Source: Gordonibacter pamelaeae (GTDB taxonomy: Bacteria > Actinomycetota > Coriobacteriia > Coriobacteriales > Eggerthellaceae). Taken from it: 64,000 nucleotides of DNA. Location: assembly GCF_042665095.1 (NCBI RefSeq), contig NZ_JBHTBV010000011.1; one strand, 5' to 3'. The notes beneath the pieces are model-generated. The model was not told where the DNA came from. It worked only from the letters and a program-made list of their open reading frames with translations, and searched no databases. The position numbers and the translations under genes were made by a program. This document shows, piece by piece, positions 24,164 through 32,870 of this stretch. Positions within the stretch are counted from its first letter, which is position 1; the number at the start of each line of letters is the position of its first letter.

Positions 24164-25351
24164 GTGGCCGCGCCCGCAGCCATAGCCGCAACCGTCGTCC
24201 TCGCCGTCTGCGCGGCGCTCGCCGGTTGGGGCCTCGTCCGGCGCCTGGGAATCGGCGGCGACGGGCGCCGGTTCCCGCCCGTCCTCCTCGCCGTCCTCCT
24301 CGCCGCCTGGGGGTCGGCCGCCTCGCTTGCCGCGGTGCCGCTCGTCGTGCTGTGCGCGGGCGCCTGGGCTGCGTTCGCGCTGGCCTTCTGCCTGGCATCC
24401 GGTCGGGCGGCCCACGGCCTGTTCGCGGCGAACCTCGTGTTCTCCTGCTTCGCGGTGTCGGTGCTGCTGGTGTTCTCCGCGGCGTCCATCCTCGTCGGCG
24501 GCATGCCGTGGCAGGTCGTGGAAGACGACTCCCTCCGCCCGGCCGTGCTCGCGGCGGGCCTCGCCCTGTTCTGCGGTGCCGCGCTGGCGTTCCGCGGCCT
24601 GCTCGACCGCTTTCCGCTCGACGCGGAGGGCGGTCGGTCGTACGCCGCGCTGTTCTGGTTCGGCTGGTTCTCGCTCGCCTACATCCTGTTCGACGCGCTT
24701 CCCAGCTTGTTCCGCCTCGACGTGCCGCTGTTGTCGGAGTTCTTGGGCGCGAGCATGCTGCTGCTGGGCGTGTCGGTGGCCGCCTTCGTGGTAGCCACGT
24801 CGCTGCTCGGGCGCGACGCGCACGTGGAGGAGGAGTACCTGGCGCTCATGGAGCGGCGCGAGCGCCAGGAGGCGCGCCTCGGGCAGCTGCGCGACCAGGC
24901 GTCGCGCGATGCCCTCACCGGCCTGCGGACCGTCGAGGACCTGCTGGAGCACGGGCGTCCGTTCGCCGTCGCCTACCTCGACATGAACGGCCTCAAGGCC
25001 GTCAACGACACGTTCGGCCACGAGGCGGGCGACGCCTGCCTCGTCAGGCTCGCCGACGCCCTGCGCTCGTCGTTTCCCGGCCGGGCGGCGTTGTGCCGCA
25101 TGAGCGGCGACGAGTTCCTCGTCGTGCTCCCCGAAGGCGACGAGCGCGAGGTCGGGCGGCATGCCGGGGAGGCGCTCGAGGTGCTGGCCGCCCAGCCGGT
25201 CGAGGGCGTGGGGGCTGTGTCGTTCTCGTTCGGCACGGCTGCATCGGGCTGCGAGGGGGAGTCCGCCGCCGCCCTCGTCGCGCGGGCCGACCGCGCCATG
25301 TACCAAAGCAAGCGCGCCTACCACGGCCGGGTTTCAGGCGGTGCCCGATGA
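24164..25351 (+). CDS. Membrane GGDEF protein with a variant SGDEF motif
   Basis: This 395-residue protein has six or seven transmembrane segments in residues 1-215, a short coiled linker (EEEYLALMERRERQEARLGQ) and a GGDEF domain at about 245-390 that would make cyclic di-GMP from GTP. The active-site loop reads RMSGDEF (near 313), with Ser in place of the first Gly. Some SGDEF proteins remain active and others act as effectors, so activity is uncertain. The only fitting start is a GTG directly after AGGAGG, an unusually short spacing. It overlaps the next GGDEF gene by four bases. Confidence 0.8.
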   Translation: MAAPAAIAATVVLAVCAALAGWGLVRRLGIGGDGRRFPPVLLAVLLAAWGSAASLAAVPLVVLCAGAWAAFALAFCLASGRAAHGLFAANLVFSCFAVSVLLVFSAASILVGGMPWQVVEDDSLRPAVLAAGLALFCGAALAFRGLLDRFPLDAEGGRSYAALFWFGWFSLAYILFDALPSLFRLDVPLLSEFLGASMLLLGVSVAAFVVATSLLGRDAHVEEEYLALMERRERQEARLGQLRDQASRDALTGLRTVEDLLEHGRPFAVAYLDMNGLKAVNDTFGHEAGDACLVRLADALRSSFPGRAALCRMSGDEFLVVLPEGDEREVGRHAGEALEVLAAQPVEGVGAVSFSFGTAASGCEGESAAALVARADRAMYQSKRAYHGRVSGGAR

Positions 25352-26565
25352 GAGTCGCGCCCTTCGCGATCAGCGCCGTGTGCTACTTCTTGTTCAACGC
25401 GGCCATGTTCGCCGGCCTCGAGGCCCAGGCGGGCTTCGCCGCCCCGAGGCGCGGCGCCGAGATTGCCGTGTTCGCCGGGAACTACCTCGCATTCGCGGCG
25501 CTCAGCATGCTGCAGTTCAACCTGGTGGCCAACTGGCTCGTCATCTGCGTGCTGTTCCTGTTCGAGATCAAATGGGCCTTCAGGTGCCCCTGGCGGGCCT
25601 CGCTGCTCTGCGCGCTGCTCGTCTCCCTGGTGGGGCTTGGCGCCAACGAGTTCGCGCGGTCGCTGTGCGCCATCGCCTTCGACGTGCCGCAGAGCGCGTT
25701 CAGCAACGACATCGGCGAGGAGGGGAACTTGAAGACGGTTCCCGTGGCGCTCGGGTTCCTGCTCGGCGCCCTGCTCCTGTGCGTGCAGCGGCGCGTGCTG
25801 CGCCACGGCGAGACGGCCGTGGTGTACGGGAACGACCGCTCGCGCCGGTTCGTGCTGGCCATGGGCGTGCTCGGGTACCTGTACCTCTGCTCCATCCTGC
25901 TGCTGTACTACGTGGACGTCAACGCGCTCGTGGTGAAGGTGTGGGCGCTCAAGGCGTCGGTGAGCGTTTTCGCCAGCCTGTCGCTGGCATTCTACTACGC
26001 GTACCGGACGGCCGCGGTCATACGGCGCAGCGAGGAGCGCCGCCTGTTGGAGCGCGAGGTGGCCGAGCGCGAGCACGAGGGCGACAAGCTGCAGGACATC
26101 GTCCGGCGCGACGAGCTCACCGGATGCTGCTCGCGCCGTTTCGCCGAGGCGCGCATCGACGAGCTCTTGGGCCGAGGGCGCCCCCTCTCGCTCGCTTTCG
26201 TGGACGTGAACGACCTGAAGGGCGTGAACGATGCAGGCGGCCACGAGGACGGGGACCGGTACCTCACGTGCGTCGCCGCCGTGCTCGACGACGTGGCGAG
26301 CGGGCCCGACGACGTGCTCGGCCGCCTGGGCGGCGACGAGTTCGTGGTCGCGCTCCCCGACGTGCCCGCCGCCGTGCTGCGCAAGCGCCTCGAGGAGGCG
26401 CGGCACCGCCTGCGCACGCAGAGCGATTCCGAGCGCAGCCCGTTTTCCATGTCCGTCAGCGTGGGCGTGGCCTCGGCGCGGCCAGGGGACGACGCGGCCT
26501 CGCTCGTCGCGCGGGCCGACGCCGCCATGTACGAGGACAAGCGGGCCGGTAGGGAGGCGCGCTGA
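25348..26565 (+). CDS. Membrane diguanylate cyclase (canonical GGDEF)
   Basis: This 405-residue protein has an N-terminal membrane region of about six segments (1-215), different in sequence from its neighbour's. A coiled linker (RRSEERRLLEREVAEREHEG) joins it to a GGDEF domain with the intact motif RLGGDEFVVAL near 328 and a nucleotide-binding segment, SLAFVDVNDLKGVNDAGGH. No allosteric RxxD inhibitory site is obvious in front of the motif. ATGA overlap with the SGDEF gene indicates the two are made together, and they may form a heteromer. The signal sensed by the membrane domain is unknown. Confidence 0.85.
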   Translation: MRVAPFAISAVCYFLFNAAMFAGLEAQAGFAAPRRGAEIAVFAGNYLAFAALSMLQFNLVANWLVICVLFLFEIKWAFRCPWRASLLCALLVSLVGLGANEFARSLCAIAFDVPQSAFSNDIGEEGNLKTVPVALGFLLGALLLCVQRRVLRHGETAVVYGNDRSRRFVLAMGVLGYLYLCSILLLYYVDVNALVVKVWALKASVSVFASLSLAFYYAYRTAAVIRRSEERRLLEREVAEREHEGDKLQDIVRRDELTGCCSRRFAEARIDELLGRGRPLSLAFVDVNDLKGVNDAGGHEDGDRYLTCVAAVLDDVASGPDDVLGRLGGDEFVVALPDVPAAVLRKRLEEARHRLRTQSDSERSPFSMSVSVGVASARPGDDAASLVARADAAMYEDKRAGREAR

Positions 26566-26773
26566 GGGGCGGCCGCCCGCCGCGTGCCGCCGCCTGTTCG
26601 TGATGGGCGGGTGACGGCCTTGCGTCATCGGGCGAAAGACGCGCGCGCCGCGTTCGCGAGGCGCTATAATGAGGCCCGACATCAGTGGAAGCGCGCCGTG
26701 AGCGGTGCAGGCGGCAGGTCGGCCTCGGCCTGGCGCGCTGCGGGCCGGCGCGCGCGAACCAGCAGGGAGTGCC

Positions 26774-27973
26774 ATGAAGAAGAAACAGGTGAGGTTCCTC
26801 AAGGAGCTGCTCGAGACGCCCTCGGCCACCGGCACGGAGATAGCCGTCGCGCGCCTGGTGCGCGAGCGCCTGGCCGACACGGCCGACGAGATAAGGACCG
26901 ACGTCATGGGGTCGGTGCACGCCACGCTCAAGGGTGCCGGCGCGGGCCCGTCGCTCATGCTGTCCGCCCATATGGACGAGATCGGCCTCATGGTCACGTA
27001 CATCTCGGACGAGGGCTACCTGTCGGTGGCCTCGGTGGGCGGTGTGGACGCGGCCGTGCTGCCCGGCATGCGCGTGGACGTGCACGCCTCGGAGTCGGTG
27101 GAGCCGCTGCGCGGCGTGGTGGGCCGCAAGCCCATCCACCTCATAGAGCCCGACGAGCGCAAGAAGGTCACGCCGCTGGACAAGCTGGTCATCGACCTGG
27201 GGCTTCCGGGGAAGAAGGTGCGCAAGCTCGTGCGCGTGGGCGACGTCATCACGTTCGGCGTGGGCTTCGAGCGCTTCGGCGCGGGCATGGCCGTGTCGCG
27301 CGCCTTCGACGACAAGGCGGGCGTCTGGGTGGGCGTGCGCGTGCTGGAGCAGCTGGCGCGTGCGGGCCGCGCGCCCGGCGACTTCACGTTCGCCGCCACC
27401 GTGCAGGAGGAGATCGGCACGCGCGGCGCCGAGACGAGCGCGTACTCCGTGCGCCCCGACGTGGGGCTCGCCTTCGACGTGACGCACGCCACCGACTACC
27501 CGGGCATCGATCCGACGAAGCACGGCAAGATCGTGTGCGGCCAGGGCCCCGTCATCGCGCGCGGCCCCAACATCAACCCCGAGGTGTTCGAGCGCCTGGT
27601 GGCCGCCGCCGAGGCCGAGGGCCTGCCGTACCAGCTGGAGGCCGAGCCGGGCGTGACGGGCACCGACGCGCGCGCCATCCAGATGGCCCGCGGCGGCATC
27701 CCCACGGGCCTCGTGTCCGTGCCGCTGCGCTACATGCACACGCCCACTGAGGTGGTGTGCCTGGCCGACCTGGACGCCACGGTGAAGCTGGTCGTGCGGT
27801 TCGCGCGCGACCTGGGCGGGGACGCGTGCTTCGTGCCCGGCATGGCCGGCGCGAGCCCGCTTGCGCGCGAGGAGGCCGCCGACGACGCCGAGCTGGCGGC
27901 CCAGGCTGCCGCCGACGCCCCCGCGCACGAGTCGGCCGCGCAGCGCCGGTTCGACGAGACGGGCGCGGAGTAG
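26774..27973 (+). CDS. M42-family metallo-aminopeptidase/endoglucanase-type hydrolase
   Basis: This 399-residue cytosolic peptidase of the M42 (glutamyl aminopeptidase/FrvX) family binds two metals. Visible ligands are His and Asp in LSAHMDEIGLMVTYI, Asp in SRAFDDKAGVWVGV, the catalytic Glu-Glu in ATVQEEIGTRGAE, Asp in AFDVTHATDYPG, and the final His in RYMHTPTEVV. The ATG at 26774 follows CAGGGAG. A 40-residue Ala/Asp-rich tail extends past the family's usual end. It is five bases from smpB and probably shares its transcript. Confidence 0.88.
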   Translation: MKKKQVRFLKELLETPSATGTEIAVARLVRERLADTADEIRTDVMGSVHATLKGAGAGPSLMLSAHMDEIGLMVTYISDEGYLSVASVGGVDAAVLPGMRVDVHASESVEPLRGVVGRKPIHLIEPDERKKVTPLDKLVIDLGLPGKKVRKLVRVGDVITFGVGFERFGAGMAVSRAFDDKAGVWVGVRVLEQLARAGRAPGDFTFAATVQEEIGTRGAETSAYSVRPDVGLAFDVTHATDYPGIDPTKHGKIVCGQGPVIARGPNINPEVFERLVAAAEAEGLPYQLEAEPGVTGTDARAIQMARGGIPTGLVSVPLRYMHTPTEVVCLADLDATVKLVVRFARDLGGDACFVPGMAGASPLAREEAADDAELAAQAAADAPAHESAAQRRFDETGAE

Positions 27974-27978
27974 CCGCC

Positions 27979-28443
27979 ATGAAACGCGAAGCCTCAACCA
28001 TCGCCAAGAACAAGAAGGCCTTCCACGAGTACGACATCCTGGAGACCTACGAGGCCGGCATCGAGCTCACCGGCACCGAGGTGCGCTCGCTGCGCGAGAA
28101 CCACTGCCAGCTCACGGACTGCTTCGCGCTCGTGCGCGACGGCGAGGTGTGGCTGCACAACGTGCACATCCCGCCGTATGCTAACGGCAACCTGGCCAAC
28201 CCCGACCCCGACCGCAAGCGCAAGCTCCTGCTGCACAAGCGGCAGATCCGCCTGCTGCGCGAGCAGGTGAAGGAGAAGGGCATGGCCCTCGTGCCGCTGA
28301 AGATGTACTTCAAGGAGAACTCGCTCGTGAAGGTGGAGCTGGGCGTGGCGCGCGGCAAGAAGCTGCACGACAAGCGCGCGACCATGGCCGAGCGCGACTC
28401 CCGCCGCGAGATCGAGCGCGCGCTCAAGGAGCGCAGCCGCTAG
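27979..28443 (+). CDS. smpB: SsrA-binding protein SmpB
   Basis: SmpB binds tmRNA and places it in the A site of stalled ribosomes. The 154-residue protein has the family core KNKKAFHEYDILETYEAGIE, LTGTEVRSLRENHCQLTDCF, the KRQIRLL segment and a basic C-terminal tail (GVARGKKLHDKRATMAERDS), which normally folds in the mRNA channel. Length is normal. Its RNA partner ssrA lies about 0.9 kb downstream on the opposite strand, and RNase R at the window start is the third known member of the pathway. Confidence 0.96.
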   Translation: MKREASTIAKNKKAFHEYDILETYEAGIELTGTEVRSLRENHCQLTDCFALVRDGEVWLHNVHIPPYANGNLANPDPDRKRKLLLHKRQIRLLREQVKEKGMALVPLKMYFKENSLVKVELGVARGKKLHDKRATMAERDSRREIERALKERSR

Positions 28444-28496
28444 GACGAAACCCTGCGCCGCCCGAGCGACGGCGCCTTACGCGAAGGAGGCCTTCC

Positions 28497-29234
28497 ATGG
28501 GCTTGGACGAGGAGCTTGAGAACATAGAGGACGGCGCCGAGACGGAGGCCGAGCAGATCGACGAGGAAACCGAGCTGGAAGACCTCGAGGAGTTCCAGGA
28601 CGACGAGGAGTTCGACCCCAACGCCGGGGAGACCGACCTCGAGGAGGCCTACGAGAGCTTCTTCGCCGAGGAGGGCCCGGACGGCGAGGGCGAGACGTCG
28701 CCCTCCGGCGACGACGGCGGCCTGGCCGCGGTGGTCGAGCGCTCCACGGGCATCGACCTTTCCGAGGAGGGCTTCCACTTGGTGGACGGCGACGGGGAGG
28801 ACCTCGAGGCGGAGCTAGGCGAGGAAGGCACCGTGGACGGCTACGACGGCGAGGAGCTGGCCGATGACACGGAGGACGTCACCGTGGTGGAGCCGGCCGA
28901 CAACGAGGACGGCTACGAGCTGGTGGAGCTGGAGCTAGACGAGGACGACATCGTGCGCTACCTGGAGGACGAGGACGGCAACCGCATAGGCTTCGTGCTC
29001 ATGGAGGACGGCGAGGAGTGCGAGTACCTCTACGTCGAGGAAGACGGGGACGGCGCCTCGGGTGACGACGAGGACAACCCCTACGACCTGGGCATCACCA
29101 AGGAGGGCGTTGCCGAGGCCACCAACGACATGAACGCCATCTACAAGGACGGCATCGCCGTGGCGGCCGAGCTGAAGGACGCCTTCGACGACATCAAGAG
29201 CGCCTTCGACTTCTCGTTCCTGAAGCAGAAATAG
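28497..29234 (+). CDS. Highly acidic hypothetical protein
   Basis: This 245-residue protein is dominated by Asp and Glu throughout (for example EEFQDDEEFDPNAGETDLEE), with very few Lys or Arg until the final residues. There is no signal peptide or membrane segment. A folded patch may exist at about 140-180 (LVELELDEDDIVRYLEDEDG, IGFVLMEDGEECEYLYVEE), and the C-terminus (VAAELKDAFDDIKSAFDFSF) looks like an amphipathic helix. GGAGG precedes the ATG. Its place between smpB and ssrA raises the idea of a ribosome- or RNA-mimicking partner, but that is only context. Family not recognised. Confidence 0.7.
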   Translation: MGLDEELENIEDGAETEAEQIDEETELEDLEEFQDDEEFDPNAGETDLEEAYESFFAEEGPDGEGETSPSGDDGGLAAVVERSTGIDLSEEGFHLVDGDGEDLEAELGEEGTVDGYDGEELADDTEDVTVVEPADNEDGYELVELELDEDDIVRYLEDEDGNRIGFVLMEDGEECEYLYVEEDGDGASGDDEDNPYDLGITKEGVAEATNDMNAIYKDGIAVAAELKDAFDDIKSAFDFSFLKQK

Positions 29235-29320
29235 GGCGCCGGCCGCACGTGCGCGGCGCAGCGGGCCGTTCGGTGCCGGTGTGCTCCGCGCGGCTCCCGC
29301 CGCCGGGGGACGCAACGCAA

Positions 29321-29355
29321 AGGAGCCCTGCCGGCGCGCTGCCGGCAGGGCTCCT
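29321..29355. terminator. Terminator of the tmRNA gene, possibly bidirectional
   Basis: A perfect 15-bp stem (29321-29335 with 29341-29355, AGGAGCCCTGCCGGC arm) has a five-base loop. On the minus strand it is followed by TTTGC, ten bases past the tmRNA 3' end. On the plus strand it may also end the transcript of the acidic-protein gene. Confidence 0.75.
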
Positions 29356-29364
29356 GCCTTTGGT

Positions 29365-29733
29365 TGGTGGAGGCGCGGAGAATCGAACTCCGGTCCATAC
29401 TACCTCGTCCATGAGGCTCTACAAGCTTAGTCGGCGATCAGCATTCGGTTGCGCGCGGCCCGCCGACGGGCATTGCGCTTCCTAGCCGGTTCAGTCTTTG
29501 CCCGGGCCATACCGGCTACGTGCCCGAGCGCATTCCCCTAAGTTGATGCCGGACCGAGGGGCGGGGAAGTCCCAAGGCCGACAGCCAGGCGCTATTAAGC
29601 AGCCATGGCGAGCGCCGGAGCGCTCTGAGTCTTAGCTTTGCCAATTAAATTGACGTTACCCCTGTTTAACGTGGCGAGGAGACCACGACCTGCTCCTCAT
29701 TTCAGACGTACCATGTCGAAACCAGTCGCCCCC
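29365..29733 (-). ncRNA. ssrA: Transfer-messenger RNA (tmRNA)
   Basis: tmRNA rescues stalled ribosomes and tags the product for proteolysis. The 5' end GGGGGCGACTGGTTTCGACA is the standard tmRNA start. The 3' end is the tRNA-like GGTTCGATTCTCCGCG...CACCA. The 7-base 5' strand pairs with CGCCTCC before the ACCA to make the acceptor stem, with one G-T pair. The tag reading frame is best read from GGT at 29660 to TAA at 29595, giving 21 codons that end SAPALAMAA. The exact resume codon is inferred. CCA is encoded. Length is 369 nt, normal for one-piece tmRNA. Confidence 0.95.
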
Positions 29734-29853
29734 GGATGCTTGCCGCGATGCCCGTGCCGGGCCGGCGCAGCTGTCGGGAGGGGATGGCCCCACCTTTTCA
29801 AGGATCGCGCCCGATGCCGGGCGCCCGCCGCGCCGAGGCGCTGCGGAACGTTC

Positions 29854-29881
29854 ATTCTATCCCGCCGCGCGCGTTTGTCAA
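29854..29881 (-). promoter_or_regulatory. Promoter of ssrA
   Basis: On the minus strand TTGACA (29881-29876), a 16-base spacer and TAGAAT (29859-29854) form a near-consensus promoter. Transcription would start near 29847, leaving a leader of about 114 nt to be removed from the 5' end of tmRNA. Confidence 0.75.
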
Positions 29882-30097
29882 GCACGGCGGCACGGCCGTT
29901 CGCCTCCTGCGACCTTCAGCCGGTCGTTGAGGCTCGGGGAAAATGAGACTTTTCCCATGGCGAATTTGTGGCGAGTGTAACCTCCGGGCCATGTTAGCCG
30001 TTTTGTTTACGAGGGATACGTGCTTCTCTTGGTACAATGCAACGGATAGAGAAGAGGCGTATCTCGAACGAGACAAACGAGTGTATGAGAGTCGCAC

Positions 30098-31843
30098 ATG
30101 AACGATAAGAAGAACAGCAAGGCCCGGCATGCGCGCCATGCCGCCCCGACGCCGCAGCCGGGCAGCGATGCCGCGCAGGAAGATTCGTCGCCTGCCAGCC
30201 ATGCCGCGCCGCCGAAATCGGCGGCCCCTGCAAAGACGCCCCCGGATGCGCCGGCTCCCGGCAAGGTCGCTCCCGGCAAGCCGGTTCCCGGCCAGACCGC
30301 TGTCATGCCCCAACCCGTGCGCCCCGTCGCGCCGAACGCCAAGGCGAAACCCGGCGGCCAGCCGGGCCAGCCCGCGTTCGCTGGCGGCCCCATGCTGCCG
30401 GTGGACGTGAGCGAGGCGGACGCCAAGGGCGGCCGCAAGCCGCTCAAGGTGCTCGGCATCGTCCTCGGCGTGATCGTCGCCCTGCTGGCCGTGGTGTACC
30501 TGGCCGGGGCGCTCGTGTTCATGGACCGCTTCCTGCCGCGCACGACCGTGGGCGACCTCGACGTGTCGCTCAAGTCGTCCGCGGAGGTTCAGGGCATGCT
30601 CGCCGACGTCATCGACGACTACGTGCTGAAGGTGGAGGGCCAGGGCTTCTCGCTCAAGCTGTCCGCGGCGGAGGCGGGCATGAGGCTGGACGGCCGGGCC
30701 GCCACCGATGCGATGCACGCCTCTGCGAACGCGTGGGCGTGGCCTCTCGAGATACTGAAGGCCCATGACGAGAGCGACAAGCTCGCAGCCACATATAACG
30801 AGAGCGGCCTGGGCGACACGGTGCGCGCCGCGGTGGACGAGTTCAACAAGACCGCCACGCCGCCCACGGACGCCGTGATCGCCTACAGCGAGGCCAAGGG
30901 CGCGTTCATTGTGGAGCCGGAGGCTGTGGGCACGGCGCTTAGCTACGATGCCGTCATCAAGGCCGTGGACGACGCCGTGCTGGCCCTGCAGCCCACGGTG
31001 AAGCTGGGGGCGGACGTCCTGCAGCAGCCCAAGGTGCTCTCATCCGACCCGAAGCTCACGGCTGCGGCCGAGCAGGCGAACACCATGATCAAGGCCGACC
31101 TCGTGCTCACGATGGCCGGCGGCACGGCCGGCGAGGTGAACGCCGACCTCATCTCGCAGTGGGTGCGCCTGGGCGACGACCTCTCGGCCACGCTCGACGA
31201 GGCCGCGCTCACGGCCTGGGTCGACGAGCTGGCGGCCGCCTGCAACACGGTGGGCACGCAGCGCACCTACACGCGTCCCGACGGCAAGGTGGTCACGGTG
31301 GCGGGCGGCGTCTACGGCTGGAGCGTCGACCGCGACGCGCTGCTCAACCTGGTGAAGGAGTCCGTGGCGGCCGGCACCGTGCAGACCGCGGAGGTTCCCT
31401 GCACCTCGGTCGGCACGGGCTATAACGGCGCCGGCGCGCAGGACTGGGGCCTGCGCTACTGCGACATCGACCTGGCCGAGCAGTACGCGCGGTTCTACGA
31501 CGAGACGGGGGCGCTCATATGGGAGTCGCCCATCGTGTCGGGCATTCCCGACGGCGTGCATGATACGTCGGTGGGCGTGTACTGGCTCAACCAGAAGGCC
31601 AGCCCCTCGAAGCTCATCGGCTACGAGAACGGGAAGAAGATCTACGAGTCTGACGTGCAGTACTGGATGCCGTTCGTGGGCAACGTCATCGGCCTGCACG
31701 ATGCCGACTGGCAGTCGTCGTTCGGCGGCACGCGCTACCGCGACGGCGCCGGCAGCCACGGCTGCGTGAACCTGCCGCCGTACAAGGCTGCGGAGCTGTA
31801 CGGCATCATCCAGTCGGGCGACGTCGTGGTAAGCCACTGGTAG
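30098..31843 (+). CDS. L,D-transpeptidase with YkuD and peptidoglycan-binding domains
   Basis: This 581-residue cell-wall enzyme forms 3-3 crosslinks or attaches partners to peptidoglycan. Residues 1-110 are a Pro/Ala-rich cytoplasmic segment, about 113-138 a single membrane helix (VLGIVLGVIVALLAVVYLAG), and about 150-430 repeated extracellular PG-binding-like domains. The YkuD domain is at about 445-581. The catalytic motif is SHGCVNLPPYKAAELY near 553, with the cysteine nucleophile and the upstream histidine in IGLHDADWQ. This layout is common in actinobacteria and clostridia. No clear Shine-Dalgarno precedes the ATG; a TACAAT -10 is at 30033-30038. Confidence 0.9.
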   Translation: MNDKKNSKARHARHAAPTPQPGSDAAQEDSSPASHAAPPKSAAPAKTPPDAPAPGKVAPGKPVPGQTAVMPQPVRPVAPNAKAKPGGQPGQPAFAGGPMLPVDVSEADAKGGRKPLKVLGIVLGVIVALLAVVYLAGALVFMDRFLPRTTVGDLDVSLKSSAEVQGMLADVIDDYVLKVEGQGFSLKLSAAEAGMRLDGRAATDAMHASANAWAWPLEILKAHDESDKLAATYNESGLGDTVRAAVDEFNKTATPPTDAVIAYSEAKGAFIVEPEAVGTALSYDAVIKAVDDAVLALQPTVKLGADVLQQPKVLSSDPKLTAAAEQANTMIKADLVLTMAGGTAGEVNADLISQWVRLGDDLSATLDEAALTAWVDELAAACNTVGTQRTYTRPDGKVVTVAGGVYGWSVDRDALLNLVKESVAAGTVQTAEVPCTSVGTGYNGAGAQDWGLRYCDIDLAEQYARFYDETGALIWESPIVSGIPDGVHDTSVGVYWLNQKASPSKLIGYENGKKIYESDVQYWMPFVGNVIGLHDADWQSSFGGTRYRDGAGSHGCVNLPPYKAAELYGIIQSGDVVVSHW

Positions 31844-31861
31844 GAGGCGCCGCGTCCGCCC

Positions 31862-32347
31862 TCATACCACCGTCAGGTCGGCGCGCACGAGCGGCACGAT
31901 GCGCGCCAGGTCGTCGGGCGCCATCTCCACCTGGCAGCCCAGGCGACCTCCCGAGAACGCGATGCGCTCGAAAAGGTCCGCCGTCTCGTCGATGGCGGTG
32001 GGGAAGGGGCGCCTCATGCCGATGGGCGAGCAGCCGCCGTGCACGTAGCCGGTGAGCGGCAGCAGCTCGCGCGCGGGGAGCATGGCCACGGCCTTCTCGC
32101 CCACGGCCGCGGCGGCCTTCTTCAGGTCCAGCTCGCAGGCTACGGGTATCATGAACACGTAGTGCTCGCCCGACTTCGCTTGCGTGACGAGCGTCTTGAA
32201 CACGCGGTCCGGGTCGAGGTCCAGCAGGCTTGCCACCTCCACACCCGAGAGCGCCTCGGGGCATGCGAAGAACCGCGCCTCGTACAGCACGCCCGCCGCA
32301 TCCAGCTCGCGCAGCGCGTTCGTCTTGCGGTCGTGGTCCTTCGGCAT
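31862..32347 (-). CDS. ybaK: Cys-tRNA(Pro)/aminoacyl-tRNA deacylase, YbaK/EbsC family
   Basis: This 161-residue editing enzyme hydrolyses mischarged tRNA, Cys-tRNA(Pro) in the characterised YbaK. Family features are KTNALRELDAAGVLYEARFF, DPDRVFKTLVTQA with the key Lys, LDLKKAAAAVGEKAVAML and the signature VHGGCSPIGMRRPFPT. AGGAAGGAAG precedes the ATG at 32347. It converges with the L,D-transpeptidase gene with no room for a separate terminator. Confidence 0.92.
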   Translation of the reverse strand: MPKDHDRKTNALRELDAAGVLYEARFFACPEALSGVEVASLLDLDPDRVFKTLVTQAKSGEHYVFMIPVACELDLKKAAAAVGEKAVAMLPARELLPLTGYVHGGCSPIGMRRPFPTAIDETADLFERIAFSGGRLGCQVEMAPDDLARIVPLVRADLTVV

Positions 32348-32495
32348 GGGTTCTTCCTTCCTGTTCGGTCGCTCTCGGGGTTCGTCGGGTCGGCCACGGC
32401 GTCGTCTGTCCCGCAGCATAGCACGAAACCGGCCGGCCCAAGGCTGCTCGCAGGTGGGTGCCGCGCCGTTCCCCCGGCATCCTGTTACTCAATTG

Positions 32496-32523
32496 TTGTT
32501 TTTATACAACTATAGGTTATAAT
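32496..32523 (+). promoter_or_regulatory. Plus-strand promoter facing the 3' end of an XRE gene
   Basis: TTGTTT (32496-32501), a 16-base spacer and TATAAT (32518-32523) form a strong promoter in an AT-rich island. The -35 lies inside an inverted repeat GTTGTTTTTATACAAC (32495-32510). Downstream on this strand there is no gene, only the antisense of the XRE gene. The minus-strand ybaK promoter may overlap here. Confidence 0.45.
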
Positions 32524-32557
32524 CGGGTAGCCGAGGTGCGGAAAGCATCGCGGGCCT

Positions 32558-32794
32558 CTACTCGCGGGGATCGATGCGGGGGATGCCCTCGAAGAACTCC
32601 GACAAGGTCATGTCGAAGCCGTTGGCGATTTTGGCGAGGTTCTGCAGCGTGACGTTGCGCCCGCCCACTTCGATGGAGGCGAGATAGGTGCGGTCCATGC
32701 CGATCTTCAGGGCGAACCGCTCCTGGCTTAGCCCGGCGGCGGCGCGCAGGTCCTTGATCCGCAACCCGACTTTTGTTTGCAGTAAGTTTCGCAT
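32558..32794 (-). CDS. XRE-family regulator
   Basis: This 78-residue HTH protein has VGLRIKDLRAAAGLSQERFA, a recognition region KIGMDRTYLASIEVGGRNV and a tail FDMTLSEFFEGIPRIDPRE. Closely similar phrases occur in the XRE protein at 15855-16094, so they belong to one family. The ATG has no Shine-Dalgarno. Its upstream region contains inverted GTTGTAT-type repeats suited to autoregulation, and a plus-strand promoter and terminator bracket the gene in the antisense direction. It may also control the adjacent loaP locus. Confidence 0.82.
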   Translation of the reverse strand: MRNLLQTKVGLRIKDLRAAAGLSQERFALKIGMDRTYLASIEVGGRNVTLQNLAKIANGFDMTLSEFFEGIPRIDPRE

Positions 32795-32812
32795 GAACGA
32801 AGACTACGGGCG

Positions 32813-32845
32813 TGTTGTATGTATAACAACGGACTATATACAACA
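32813..32845. promoter_or_regulatory. Inverted TGTTGTAT repeat, candidate operator
   Basis: TGTTGTAT (32813-32820) and ATACAACA (32838-32845) are exact reverse complements 17 bases apart, just upstream of the XRE gene start. Related GTTGTAT or ATACAAC words recur at 32495-32510 and 32902-32908. Confidence 0.45.
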
Positions 32846-32870
32846 TTGCCCAACCGTTGACCATTCGAAG

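Noticed and set aside
29365..29420. A tRNA gene at the T-loop-like GGTTCGATTCTCC
   Set aside because: This is the 3' tRNA-like end of tmRNA; no anticodon arm is present and the 5' partner is 330 bases away.
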